A stretch of 64,000 nt of DNA from Streptomyces sp. NBC_00247 (lineage in GTDB: Bacteria > Actinomycetota > Actinomycetes > Streptomycetales > Streptomycetaceae), in the NCBI RefSeq assembly GCF_036188265.1, contig NZ_CP108093.1:4112001-4176000 (forward strand), read 5' to 3'. The notes beneath the pieces are model-generated. The model saw only the letters and a program-made list of their open reading frames with translations. It made no database searches and was not told where the DNA came from. A program made the translations under genes and the position numbers. Shown here piece after piece: positions 42,492-51,095 of this stretch. Each line of letters opens with the position of its first letter. The first letter of the stretch is position 1.

Positions 42492-43891
42492 ACAGCCTCG
42501 CTCACCTGGCCACGGCGCCCGGCAACGCCCCGCTGGCCGCCGAGGACCTCTCGATGTTCGGCACCGACCCCTGGTGGCTGGTCGTCGTCAAGGCGGTCTT
42601 CTGCTTCGCGTTCCTCATGGTGACCGTGCTCTTCGCGATCGTCTGGGAGCGCAAGGTCGTCGCCTGGATGCAGCTGCGCATCGGCCCCAACAGGAACGGC
42701 CCTTGGGGGCTGCTCCAGTCGCTCGCCGACGGCGTCAAGCTGATGCTGAAGGAAGACCTGATCGTCAAGCGCGCCGACCGGGTCGTCTACATCCTCGCGC
42801 CGATCGTCGCGGCCATCCCGGCGTTCATGGCGATCGCCGTGATCCCGTTCGGCCCGTCCGGCAACGAGGTGTCGATCTTCGGCCACCGCACGACGATGCA
42901 GCTCACCGACCTGCCGATCGCGATGCTCTACATCCTCGCGGTCGCCTCGGTCGGCATCTACGGCATCGTCCTCGCCGGCTGGTCCTCCGGCTCGACCTAC
43001 CCGCTCCTCGGCGGGCTCCGGTCCTGCGCCCAGATGATCAGCTACGAGATCGCGATGGGCGCCGCGTTCGCCTCGGTCTTCCTCTACTCCGGGTCGATGT
43101 CGACCTCGAAGATCGTGGAGGCGCAACAGGACCGCTGGTTCGTCATCCTGCTGCCGGTCTCGTTCATCATCTACATCGTCACCATGGTCGGCGAGACGAA
43201 CCGCGCCCCGTTCGACATGCCGGAGTCCGAGGGCGACCTCGTCGGCGGCTTCAACACCGAGTACTCCTCCATCAAGTTCGCGATGTTCATGCTCGCCGAG
43301 TACGTGAACATGGTGACGGTCTCCGCGGTCTCCGCGACCCTCTTCCTGGGCGGCTGGCGGGCCCCGTACCCGATCAGCACCTTCTGGGAGGGCGCGAACC
43401 ACGGCTGGTGGCCGATGCTCTGGTTCGTCGTCAAGGTGCAGGTACTCCTCTTCTTCTTCATCTGGCTGCGCGGCTCGCTGCCCCGCGTCCGCTACGACCA
43501 GCTGATGAAGCTCGGCTGGAAGGTCCTCATCCCGGTCTCGGTGGTCTGGCTGATGCTGGTCGCCACCGTGCGCGCCCTGAACAACGAGGGCTACGACTTC
43601 TCCAGGACCGTGCTGTACGTCGCGGGCGCCGTGATCGCCGTGCTGCTGATCTCCTTCGTCGCCGACACCGTCCGCGACCGCAAGGGCCGCGAGGAGGAGG
43701 CGAAGGCGGGTCCGCCGCCCGAGTTCGACCCGATGGCGGGCGGATTCCCCGTACCGCCGCTGCCCGGACAGACCCTGCCGCCCGTGCCCCGGCGCACCCC
43801 GCGCCGCGCTCGGGAGCTCGTTGTCAGTGGTGGACCCGATACTCAGAGTGACGAGAACGTGAGTGACGGAAAGGAGGCCGACCGTGTCTGA
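42488..43891 (+). CDS. nuoH: NADH-quinone oxidoreductase subunit H
   Basis: A 467-residue membrane subunit with about eight helices that closes the quinone chamber. Conserved: WERKVVAWMQLRIGPNRNGP near residue 55 and GETNRAPFDMPESEGDLVGG near 240. The last 70 residues (KGREEEAKAGPPPEFDPMAG onward) are a Pro-rich cytoplasmic tail not present in E. coli. GTG at 42488 overlaps nuoG; its end overlaps nuoI by eight bases. Confidence 0.97.
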   Translation: MNSLAHLATAPGNAPLAAEDLSMFGTDPWWLVVVKAVFCFAFLMVTVLFAIVWERKVVAWMQLRIGPNRNGPWGLLQSLADGVKLMLKEDLIVKRADRVVYILAPIVAAIPAFMAIAVIPFGPSGNEVSIFGHRTTMQLTDLPIAMLYILAVASVGIYGIVLAGWSSGSTYPLLGGLRSCAQMISYEIAMGAAFASVFLYSGSMSTSKIVEAQQDRWFVILLPVSFIIYIVTMVGETNRAPFDMPESEGDLVGGFNTEYSSIKFAMFMLAEYVNMVTVSAVSATLFLGGWRAPYPISTFWEGANHGWWPMLWFVVKVQVLLFFFIWLRGSLPRVRYDQLMKLGWKVLIPVSVVWLMLVATVRALNNEGYDFSRTVLYVAGAVIAVLLISFVADTVRDRKGREEEAKAGPPPEFDPMAGGFPVPPLPGQTLPPVPRRTPRRARELVVSGGPDTQSDENVSDGKEADRV

Positions 43892-44591
43892 GCCACAACC
43901 CCCGAACTCCTCGGGGGAGAAGTTCCAGAACCCCGTGGCCGGGTTCGGCGTGACCTTCAAGGCCATGTTCAAGAAGCGGCTCACGGAGCAGTACCCGGAG
44001 ACGTCGAAGGTGACCGCGCCGCGCTTCCACGGCCGTCACCAGCTCAACCGGCACCCGGACGGCCTGGAGAAGTGCGTCGGCTGCGAGCTGTGCGCCTGGG
44101 CCTGTCCCGCCGACGCCATCTACGTCGAAGGCGCGGACAACACCGACGAGGAGCGCTACTCCCCGGGCGAACGGTACGGCCGCGTCTACCAGATCAACTA
44201 CGCGCGCTGCATTCTCTGCGGTCTCTGCATCGAGGCGTGTCCCACCCGGGCGCTCACGATGACCAACGAGTTCGAGCTCGCCAACACCACCCGCGCCAGC
44301 CTCATCTACACCAAGGACGAGCTGCTCGCGGGATTGGAGGAGGGCATGGTCGACAGCCCGCACGCGATCTTCCCCGGCATGGACGAACAGGACTACTACC
44401 GGGGCCTGGTGACCGAGGCCGCTCCCGGCACCGAGCGCCAGCGCGCGGTGTCCAAGGGCGAGAAGCCGGAGTCCGGCGACGACGAGGACGCCGTGGTGCC
44501 GGCCTCCGCCGCCGCTTCGGCCGCGTCCCACGAGCACGGCCACGGCTCACCCACCCACGGTTCGCACGGGCAGAGGGAGGCGGGCGCATGA
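43884..44591 (+). CDS. nuoI: NADH-quinone oxidoreductase subunit I
   Basis: A 235-residue ferredoxin-like subunit with two 4Fe-4S clusters (N6a and N6b). Ligands: Cys64, 67, 70 and 74 (KCVGCELCAWACP) and Cys109, 112, 115 and 119 (RCILCGLCIEACP). The C-terminal 60 residues are an extension that ends in a His-rich stretch (SHEHGHGSPTHGSHG). I chose GTG at 43884 because ggagg lies six bases upstream; an in-frame GTG at 43863 has no comparable site. Confidence 0.96.
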   Translation: MSEPQPPNSSGEKFQNPVAGFGVTFKAMFKKRLTEQYPETSKVTAPRFHGRHQLNRHPDGLEKCVGCELCAWACPADAIYVEGADNTDEERYSPGERYGRVYQINYARCILCGLCIEACPTRALTMTNEFELANTTRASLIYTKDELLAGLEEGMVDSPHAIFPGMDEQDYYRGLVTEAAPGTERQRAVSKGEKPESGDDEDAVVPASAAASAASHEHGHGSPTHGSHGQREAGA

Positions 44592-45469
44592 GCGCGCTGG
44601 CAGCGGCGGCCTCCACCACCTCGACCGGCGAGGCCGTGCAGTTCTGGATCCTCGCCACGGTCGCCGTGCTCGGCGCCCTCTCCACCGTCCTGATGAGGCG
44701 GGCCGTGCACAGCGCGCTCTCCCTCGCCGGGACCATGATCGTGCTGGCGGTCTTCTACCTCGCCAACGGCGCCTACTTCCTCGGCATCGTGCAGGTCGTC
44801 GTGTACACCGGCGCGATCATGATGCTCTTCCTCTTCGTCGTGATGCTCGTCGGCGTCACCGCCGCGGACTCGCTGAAGGAGACCCTCAAGGGCCAGCGCT
44901 GGCTGGCCGCCGGATGCGGTCTCGGCTTCGGGGTGCTGCTCGTCGCCGGCATCGGCAACGCCTCCCTGAACAGCTTCAACGGCCTGGGCACCGCCAACGC
45001 CGTGCACGGGGGCAACGTCGAAGGACTCGCCAACCTCATCTTCACCAAGTACGTCTTCGCCTTCGAGATCACCGGCGCCCTCCTCATCACCGCCACGGTC
45101 GGAGCGATGGTGCTCACCCACAAGGAGCGCACCGAACGCGCGCTCAACCAGCGGGAGATGTCCGAGGCCCGGGTCCGCTCGAACCACCTGCCGCCGCTGC
45201 CCGCCCCCGGTGTCTACGCCCGGCACAACGCCGTGGACATCGCCGGCCTGCTCCCCGACGGCACCCCGGCCGAGCTGACCGTGATGCGCACCCTGCGCGA
45301 CCGCGGACAGATCCGCGACGTCTCCGAGGAGGCGCTCGCCGATCTCAAGGCACTGGAACAGCGGTCCGGTGAGCGGCTCGGCCGCTCCACCGCCCTCACC
45401 GCCCGCGGCGCGGGAGCGCCGTCGAGGCGGCAGGGCGACCGTGCAGGGAATGCGGAGGACACCCAGTGA
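44588..45469 (+). CDS. nuoJ: NADH-quinone oxidoreductase subunit J
   Basis: A 293-residue membrane subunit. Five helices occupy about residues 18-190, including QFWILATVAVLGALSTVLM and the conserved VQVVVYTGAIMMLFLFVVML, the flexible helix 3 region. The rest (about 100 residues) is a charged cytoplasmic tail (EERTERALNQREMSE-type, then VMRTLRDRGQIRDVSEEA) that is longer than in E. coli (184 residues total). ATG at 44588 overlaps nuoI by four bases. Confidence 0.96.
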   Translation: MSALAAAASTTSTGEAVQFWILATVAVLGALSTVLMRRAVHSALSLAGTMIVLAVFYLANGAYFLGIVQVVVYTGAIMMLFLFVVMLVGVTAADSLKETLKGQRWLAAGCGLGFGVLLVAGIGNASLNSFNGLGTANAVHGGNVEGLANLIFTKYVFAFEITGALLITATVGAMVLTHKERTERALNQREMSEARVRSNHLPPLPAPGVYARHNAVDIAGLLPDGTPAELTVMRTLRDRGQIRDVSEEALADLKALEQRSGERLGRSTALTARGAGAPSRRQGDRAGNAEDTQ

Positions 45470-45769
45470 ATCCCGTCAACTACCTCTACCTGGCAGCCCT
45501 GCTGTTCACCATCGGCGCCAGTGGGGTGCTGATCCGGCGGAACGCGATCGTGGTGTTCATGTGCGTGGAGCTGATGCTCAACGCCTGCAACCTCGCCTTC
45601 GTCACCTTCTCCCGCATGCACGGCAACCTCGACGGCCAGATCATCGCGTTCTTCACGATGGTCGTCGCCGCCGCGGAAGTCGTCGTCGGGCTGGCGATCA
45701 TCGTGTCGCTGTTCCGCTCCCGCCATTCGGCCTCGGTCGACGACGCCAGCCTGATGAAGCTGTGAGGGG
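45466..45769 (+). CDS. nuoK: NADH-quinone oxidoreductase subunit K
   Basis: A 99-residue membrane subunit whose coding region ends at 45765. It has three helices: YLYLAALLFTIGASGVLI, IVVFMCVELMLNACNLAFV and FTMVVAAAEVVVGLAIIVSL. The two membrane-buried glutamates of the proton path are present in MCVELMLN and AAAEVVVGL. GTG at 45466 overlaps nuoJ by four bases, and nuoL starts 11 bases later. Confidence 0.95.
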
Positions 45770-45776
45770 CTGAATC

Positions 45777-47672
45777 GTGGAGAACCTGATCGCGCTGCTC
45801 ATCGCGGCGCCCCTGCTCGGAGCGGCCGTCCTGCTGTGCGGGGGCCGCCGGCTCGACCGGGCCGGACACTGGCTCGGCACCCTGCTCGCCGGGGTGTCGT
45901 TCGTCCTGGCGGTGGCGCTCTTCGCCGACATGCTCGGCAAGGGCGCCGAAGAACGCCTGCTGCACCAGAAGCTGTTCAGCTGGATTCCGGTGGAGGGCTT
46001 CCAGGCCGACGTCGCCTTCCAGCTCGACCAGCTGTCGATGACGTTCGTCCTGCTGATCACCAGTGTGGGCACCCTGATCCACATCTATTCGATCGGCTAC
46101 ATGGAGCACGACGAACGCCGTCGCCGCTTCTTCGGCTATCTCAACCTCTTCGTCGCGGCGATGCTCATCCTGGTCCTCGCCGACAACTACCTTCTGCTGT
46201 ACGTCGGATGGGAGGGCGTCGGCCTCGCCTCGTACCTCCTCATCGGCTTCTGGCAGCACAAGCCCAGCGCGGCGACCGCCGCCAAGAAGGCCTTCCTGGT
46301 CAACCGGGTCGGCGACATGGGCCTCTCCATCGCGATCATGCTGATGTTCACCACCTTCGGCACCTTCGCCTTCGGGCCGGTGCTCGGGGCGACCGGCGAC
46401 ACCAGCGAGGGCAAGCTCACCGCGATCGGCCTGATGCTGCTGCTGGCCGCCTGCGGCAAGTCCGCGCAGGTGCCCCTCCAGTCCTGGCTCGGCGACGCGA
46501 TGGAGGGCCCGACCCCGGTCTCCGCCCTCATCCACGCCGCGACCATGGTCACCGCCGGTGTGTACCTCATCGTCCGTTCCGGCGCGATCTTCAACGCCGC
46601 CCCGGACGCACAGCTCGTCGTCACCGTCGTCGGAGCGGTCACGCTCCTCTTCGGTGCGATCGTCGGTTGCGCCAAGGACGACATCAAGAAGGCGCTGGCC
46701 GGCTCGACGATGTCGCAGATCGGCTACATGATCCTCGCCGCGGGCCTCGGCCCCATCGGCTACGTCTTCGCGATCATGCACCTGGTGACGCACGGCTTCT
46801 TCAAGGCCGGACTCTTCCTCGGCGCCGGCTCGGTCATGCACGGCATGAACGACGAGGTCGACATGAGGAAGTTCGGCGGCCTGCGGAAGTACATGCCGGT
46901 CACCTTCATCACCTTCGGCCTCGGCTACCTCGCCATCATCGGCTTCCCCGGCCTCTCCGGATTCTTCTCCAAGGACAAGATCATCGAGGCGGCCTTCGCC
47001 AAGGGCGGCACCGAGGGCTGGATCCTCGGCGCCGTGACCCTGCTGGGCGCCGCGATCACCGCGTTCTACATGACCCGCGTGATGCTGATGACCTTCTTCG
47101 GCGAGAAGCGCTGGCAGCCGGACGCCGAGGGGCGTGAACCGCATCCGCACGAGTCCCCGAAGTCGATGACGATCCCGATGATCGTGCTCGCCTTCGGCTC
47201 GGTCTTCGCGGGCGGCTTCTTCTCCATCGGCGACCGGTTCCTGCACTGGCTGGAGCCGGTTACCGGCCACGACCACGGGGACTCCCCGGTCGGCGCGAGC
47301 ACCGTCACCGGTGCCACCATGGTGGTGCTCGTCATCGGTGTCGCCATCGCCTGGGCGATGTACGGCCGCAGGCCGGTGCCCGCCCTCGCCCCGCGCGGCT
47401 CGCTGCTCACCCGGGCCGCCCGCCGCGACCTCCTCCAGGACGACTTCAACCACGTGGTCCTGGTCCGCGGCGGCGAGCACCTCACCCGCTCCCTGGTCTA
47501 CGTCGACCACACGCTGGTCGACGGCGTCGTCAACGGCACGGCCGCCTCGGTCGGCGGGCTCTCCGGCCGGCTGCGCACCCTGCAGAACGGCTACGCCCGC
47601 TCCTACGCGGTCTCGATGTTCGGCGGTACGGCGGTCCTCATCGCCGCGACCCTGCTGATGAGGGCGGTCTGA
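45777..47672 (+). CDS. nuoL: NADH-quinone oxidoreductase subunit L
   Basis: A 631-residue antiporter-like proton-pumping subunit with about 16 helices. Seen: LYVGWEGVGLASYLLIGFWQ with the key glutamate near residue 143, PTPVSALIHAATMVTAGVYL, IGYMILAAGLGPIGYVFAIM, and a long amphipathic C-terminal stretch that lies along the membrane arm. Length fits (E. coli 613). GTG at 45777 follows gaggggctgaatc. Confidence 0.97.
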   Translation: MENLIALLIAAPLLGAAVLLCGGRRLDRAGHWLGTLLAGVSFVLAVALFADMLGKGAEERLLHQKLFSWIPVEGFQADVAFQLDQLSMTFVLLITSVGTLIHIYSIGYMEHDERRRRFFGYLNLFVAAMLILVLADNYLLLYVGWEGVGLASYLLIGFWQHKPSAATAAKKAFLVNRVGDMGLSIAIMLMFTTFGTFAFGPVLGATGDTSEGKLTAIGLMLLLAACGKSAQVPLQSWLGDAMEGPTPVSALIHAATMVTAGVYLIVRSGAIFNAAPDAQLVVTVVGAVTLLFGAIVGCAKDDIKKALAGSTMSQIGYMILAAGLGPIGYVFAIMHLVTHGFFKAGLFLGAGSVMHGMNDEVDMRKFGGLRKYMPVTFITFGLGYLAIIGFPGLSGFFSKDKIIEAAFAKGGTEGWILGAVTLLGAAITAFYMTRVMLMTFFGEKRWQPDAEGREPHPHESPKSMTIPMIVLAFGSVFAGGFFSIGDRFLHWLEPVTGHDHGDSPVGASTVTGATMVVLVIGVAIAWAMYGRRPVPALAPRGSLLTRAARRDLLQDDFNHVVLVRGGEHLTRSLVYVDHTLVDGVVNGTAASVGGLSGRLRTLQNGYARSYAVSMFGGTAVLIAATLLMRAV

Positions 47673-47676
47673 TCAC

Positions 47677-49248
47677 ATGTCCTTTCCCCTCCTGACAGCG
47701 GCGGCGGCACTCCCCGCGATCGGCGCCATCGCCACCGCCGCCGTCCCGGCCCAGCGGCGCACCGCCGCGAAATGGCTGGCGCTGCTCGTCTCGCTGGCCA
47801 CCCTGGTGCTCGCGGCGATCGTGTTCGTCCGCTTCGAGCCCGGCGGCGACCGCTACCAGCTCACCGAGTCGCACGCCTGGATCGCCGACTTCGGCGTCCG
47901 GTACGAACTCGGCGTGGACGGCATCGGGGTGGCGCTCCTCGCGCTCACCGCGCTGCTCATCCCGTTCGTGATCCTGGCCGGCTGGCACGACGCCGACCCC
48001 CTGGAGACCCAGTCCTCCCGGTGGCGCCCCACCCAGGGATTCTTCGCCCTGATCCTGATGGTGGAGGCGATGGTGATCCTCTCCTTCGAGGCCACCGACG
48101 TCTTCCTCTTCTACATCCTCTTCGAAGCCATGCTCATCCCGATGTACTTCCTCATCGGCGGCTTCGGGGACCGGGCCCACGCGGGCACCGACGAGAACGC
48201 CTCGGCCCAGCGCTCGTACGCCGCCGTGAAGTTCCTCCTCTACAACCTCGTCGGCGGCCTCATCATGCTGGCCGCCGTCATCGGGCTGTACGCCGTCGCC
48301 GGAAGCTTCTCGCTCTCGGAGATCGCCGAGGCCCGCGCGAACGGCTCGCTGGAGATGGCGACCAGTACCGAGCGGTGGCTCTTCCTCGGGTTCTTCTTCG
48401 CCTTCGCGGTGAAGGCCCCGCTCTGGCCGCTGCACACCTGGCTGCCCAACGCCATGGGCGAGGCGACCGCACCCGTCGCCGTGCTGATCACCGCGATCGT
48501 CGACAAGGTCGGCACCTTCGCGATGCTCCGCTTCTGCCTCCAGCTCTTCCCCGAGGCCAGCAAGTGGGCCACCCCGGTGATCCTCGTCCTCGCGCTGGTC
48601 TCCATCGTGTACGGCGCGCTCCTCGCGGTCGGCCAGCGCGACATCAAGCGGCTGATCGCCTACGCGTCGATCTCCCACTTCGGCTTCATCATCCTGGGCA
48701 TCTTCGCGATGACCAGCCAGGGCCAGTCGGGCGCCACGCTCTACATGGTCAACCACGGCATCTCGACGGCCGCGCTGATGCTGGTCGCCGGCTTCCTCAT
48801 CACCCGGCGCGGCTCCCGTCTCATCGCCGACTACGGCGGAGTGCAGAAGGTCGCCCCGATCCTCGCGGGCACCTTCCTCATCGGCGGCCTCGCCACCCTC
48901 TCGCTGCCCGGACTCGCCCCGTTCGTCAGCGAGTTCCTCGTCCTGGTCGGGGTGTTCAGCGCCTACCCGGTGGTCGGGATCATCGCCACCACCGGCATCG
49001 TCCTCGCCGCGCTCTACGTCCTGGTGCTCTACCAGCGCACCATGACCGGCCCGGTGAAGGCCACCGTCCAGGGCATGCCGGACCTGCGGGTCCGCGAACT
49101 GGCCGTGGTCGTACCGCTGATCGCGCTGCTGATCTTCCTGGGCGTCTTCCCGAAGCCGCTCACCGAGATCGTCGACCCGGCGGTGGAGCACACCATGTCC
49201 GACGTACAGAAGCAGGACCCCCAGCCCGAGGTGGAGGCCGCCAAGTGA
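47677..49248 (+). CDS. nuoM: NADH-quinone oxidoreductase subunit M
   Basis: A 523-residue antiporter-like subunit with about 14 helices. Seen: LFYILFEAMLIPMYFLIGGF with the functional glutamate, AVKAPLWPLHTWLPNAMGEA, and LIAYASISHFGFIILGIFAM. It pumps protons with NuoL and NuoN. ATG at 47677 is four bases after the nuoL stop; it overlaps nuoN by four bases. Confidence 0.97.
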   Translation: MSFPLLTAAAALPAIGAIATAAVPAQRRTAAKWLALLVSLATLVLAAIVFVRFEPGGDRYQLTESHAWIADFGVRYELGVDGIGVALLALTALLIPFVILAGWHDADPLETQSSRWRPTQGFFALILMVEAMVILSFEATDVFLFYILFEAMLIPMYFLIGGFGDRAHAGTDENASAQRSYAAVKFLLYNLVGGLIMLAAVIGLYAVAGSFSLSEIAEARANGSLEMATSTERWLFLGFFFAFAVKAPLWPLHTWLPNAMGEATAPVAVLITAIVDKVGTFAMLRFCLQLFPEASKWATPVILVLALVSIVYGALLAVGQRDIKRLIAYASISHFGFIILGIFAMTSQGQSGATLYMVNHGISTAALMLVAGFLITRRGSRLIADYGGVQKVAPILAGTFLIGGLATLSLPGLAPFVSEFLVLVGVFSAYPVVGIIATTGIVLAALYVLVLYQRTMTGPVKATVQGMPDLRVRELAVVVPLIALLIFLGVFPKPLTEIVDPAVEHTMSDVQKQDPQPEVEAAK

Positions 49249-50909
49249 GCGCAACAGCTGTCCACAGCCTGTGGACCGTGGCGGGCGGGGTGACGACGGC
49301 CGCACCGGACGTGAAGTTCACGGCCCCCACCATCGAGTACGCCCAACTCACCCCCGTCCTGATCGTGGTCGGCGCGGCGGTGCTCGGCGTCCTGGCGGAA
49401 GCCTTCGTGCCCCGCCGGGGCCGGTACCTCACGCAGGTCCTCCTCACCGTCGTCGCCCTGGCCGCCGCGTTCGCCGCGGTCGTCGGGCTCGCCGCCGGCG
49501 GGTACGGCACGACCAAGGCCCACATCGCCGCGATGGGCGCCGTCGCGGTGGACGGCCCGGCGCTCTTCCTGCAGGGCACCATCCTGCTGGCCTCGATCGT
49601 CGCGGTCTTCACCTTCGCCGAGCGGCGGCTCGACCCCGCCCCGCAGGGCAACCGGGTCGACTCCTTCGTCGCACAGGCCGGGTCCGTCCCGGGCAGCGAC
49701 AGCGAGAAACAGGCGGTCCGCGCCGGGTTCACCACCACCGAGGTGTTCCCCCTCCTCCTCTTCGCCGTCGCGGGCATGCTGGTCTTCCCGGCCGCCAACG
49801 ACCTGCTGACCCTCTTCGTCGCGCTCGAAGTCTTCTCCCTGCCGCTCTACCTCCTCTGCGCCCTCGCCCGCCGCAAGCGGCTGATGTCGCAGGAGGCCGC
49901 GGTGAAGTACTTCCTGCTCGGCGCGTTCTCCTCGGCGTTCCTCCTCTTCGGGATCGCCCTCCTCTACGGCTACGCGGGCTCCGTCTCGTACGCCACCATC
50001 GCGAGCGTCGTCGACGGCTCGGTCACCGAGATCGACCCCGCCCTCGCCTCCACCATGGGCAACGACGCGCTGCTCCTCATCGGTGGCGCGATGATCCTGA
50101 TGGGGCTGCTCTTCAAGGTCGGCGCGGTGCCGTTCCACATGTGGACCCCGGACGTCTACCAGGGCGCACCGACCCCGGTCACCGGTTTCATGGCCGCCGC
50201 CACCAAGGTCGCCGCGTTCGGCGCGCTGCTCCGGCTGCTGTACGTCGTGCTCCCCGGCCTCGCCTGGGACTGGCGGCCGGTCATGTGGGGCGTGTCCATC
50301 GTCACCATGCTGGGCGGTGCGATCGTCGCGATCACCCAGACCGACATCAAGCGGCTGCTCGCCTACTCCTCGATCGCGCACGCCGGGTTCATCCTCGCCG
50401 GTGTCATCGCGACCACTGCGGAGGGCATCTCCTCGGTCCTCTTCTACCTCGTCGCCTACTCCTTCGTGACGGTCGGCGCCTTCGCCGTCGTCACCCTGGT
50501 GCGCGACGCGGGCGGCGAGGCGACCCACCTGTCGAAGTGGGCCGGGCTCGGCCGGCGCTCCCCGCTGACCGCCGCCGTCTTCGCGGTGTTCCTGCTGGCC
50601 TTCGCCGGTATCCCGCTCACCTCCGGCTTCTCCGGCAAGTTCGCCGTGTTCAAGGCGGCGGCGGACGGCGGCGCGGGCGGACTCGTCGTGGTCGGTGTGA
50701 TCTCCTCGGCGATCGCCGCGTTCTTCTACATCCGGGTCATCGTCCTGATGTTCTTCCAGGAGCCGAAGGCGGACGGCCCCACGGTCGCCGTCCCGTCCCC
50801 GCTGACGATGACCACCATCGGCATCGGCGTCGCGGTCACCCTGGTGCTCGGCCTCGCCCCGCAGTACTTCCTGGACCTGGCGAGCCAGGCGGGGATCTTC
50901 GTGCGGTAG
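49245..50909 (+). CDS. nuoN: NADH-quinone oxidoreductase subunit N
   Basis: A 554-residue antiporter-like subunit and last gene of the operon. Seen: LFVALEVFSLPLYLLCALAR, GAVPFHMWTPDVYQGAPTPV, LLAYSSIAHAGFILAGVIAT, and the C-terminal FFYIRVIVLMFFQEPK. It is longer than E. coli NuoN (485) mainly by its N-terminal part. GTG at 49245 overlaps nuoM. A hairpin follows 36 bases after the stop. Confidence 0.96.
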   Translation: MSATAVHSLWTVAGGVTTAAPDVKFTAPTIEYAQLTPVLIVVGAAVLGVLAEAFVPRRGRYLTQVLLTVVALAAAFAAVVGLAAGGYGTTKAHIAAMGAVAVDGPALFLQGTILLASIVAVFTFAERRLDPAPQGNRVDSFVAQAGSVPGSDSEKQAVRAGFTTTEVFPLLLFAVAGMLVFPAANDLLTLFVALEVFSLPLYLLCALARRKRLMSQEAAVKYFLLGAFSSAFLLFGIALLYGYAGSVSYATIASVVDGSVTEIDPALASTMGNDALLLIGGAMILMGLLFKVGAVPFHMWTPDVYQGAPTPVTGFMAAATKVAAFGALLRLLYVVLPGLAWDWRPVMWGVSIVTMLGGAIVAITQTDIKRLLAYSSIAHAGFILAGVIATTAEGISSVLFYLVAYSFVTVGAFAVVTLVRDAGGEATHLSKWAGLGRRSPLTAAVFAVFLLAFAGIPLTSGFSGKFAVFKAAADGGAGGLVVVGVISSAIAAFFYIRVIVLMFFQEPKADGPTVAVPSPLTMTTIGIGVAVTLVLGLAPQYFLDLASQAGIFVR

Positions 50910-50944
50910 CGGTGCGTGGCGGTGTGGTGCACACGCCGTTCCCC

Positions 50945-50983
50945 CAACGCCGGACGGGCTGGAGTCAAGCCCGTCCGGCGTTG
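50945..50983 (+). terminator. terminator of the nuo operon
   Basis: Perfect 16-bp inverted repeat (arms 50945-50960 and 50968-50983) with a 7-base loop, directly after nuoN. Confidence 0.87.
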
Positions 50984-51095
50984 TCGTACGGGCCGCCTAT
51001 GGTGAAGGAGGACGGCCGGACGACGACCACACGAGCGACGACGGCAGCACGATGCGACGACGGCGAACAGAGCGACGAGCAGGACGGGCGACACC

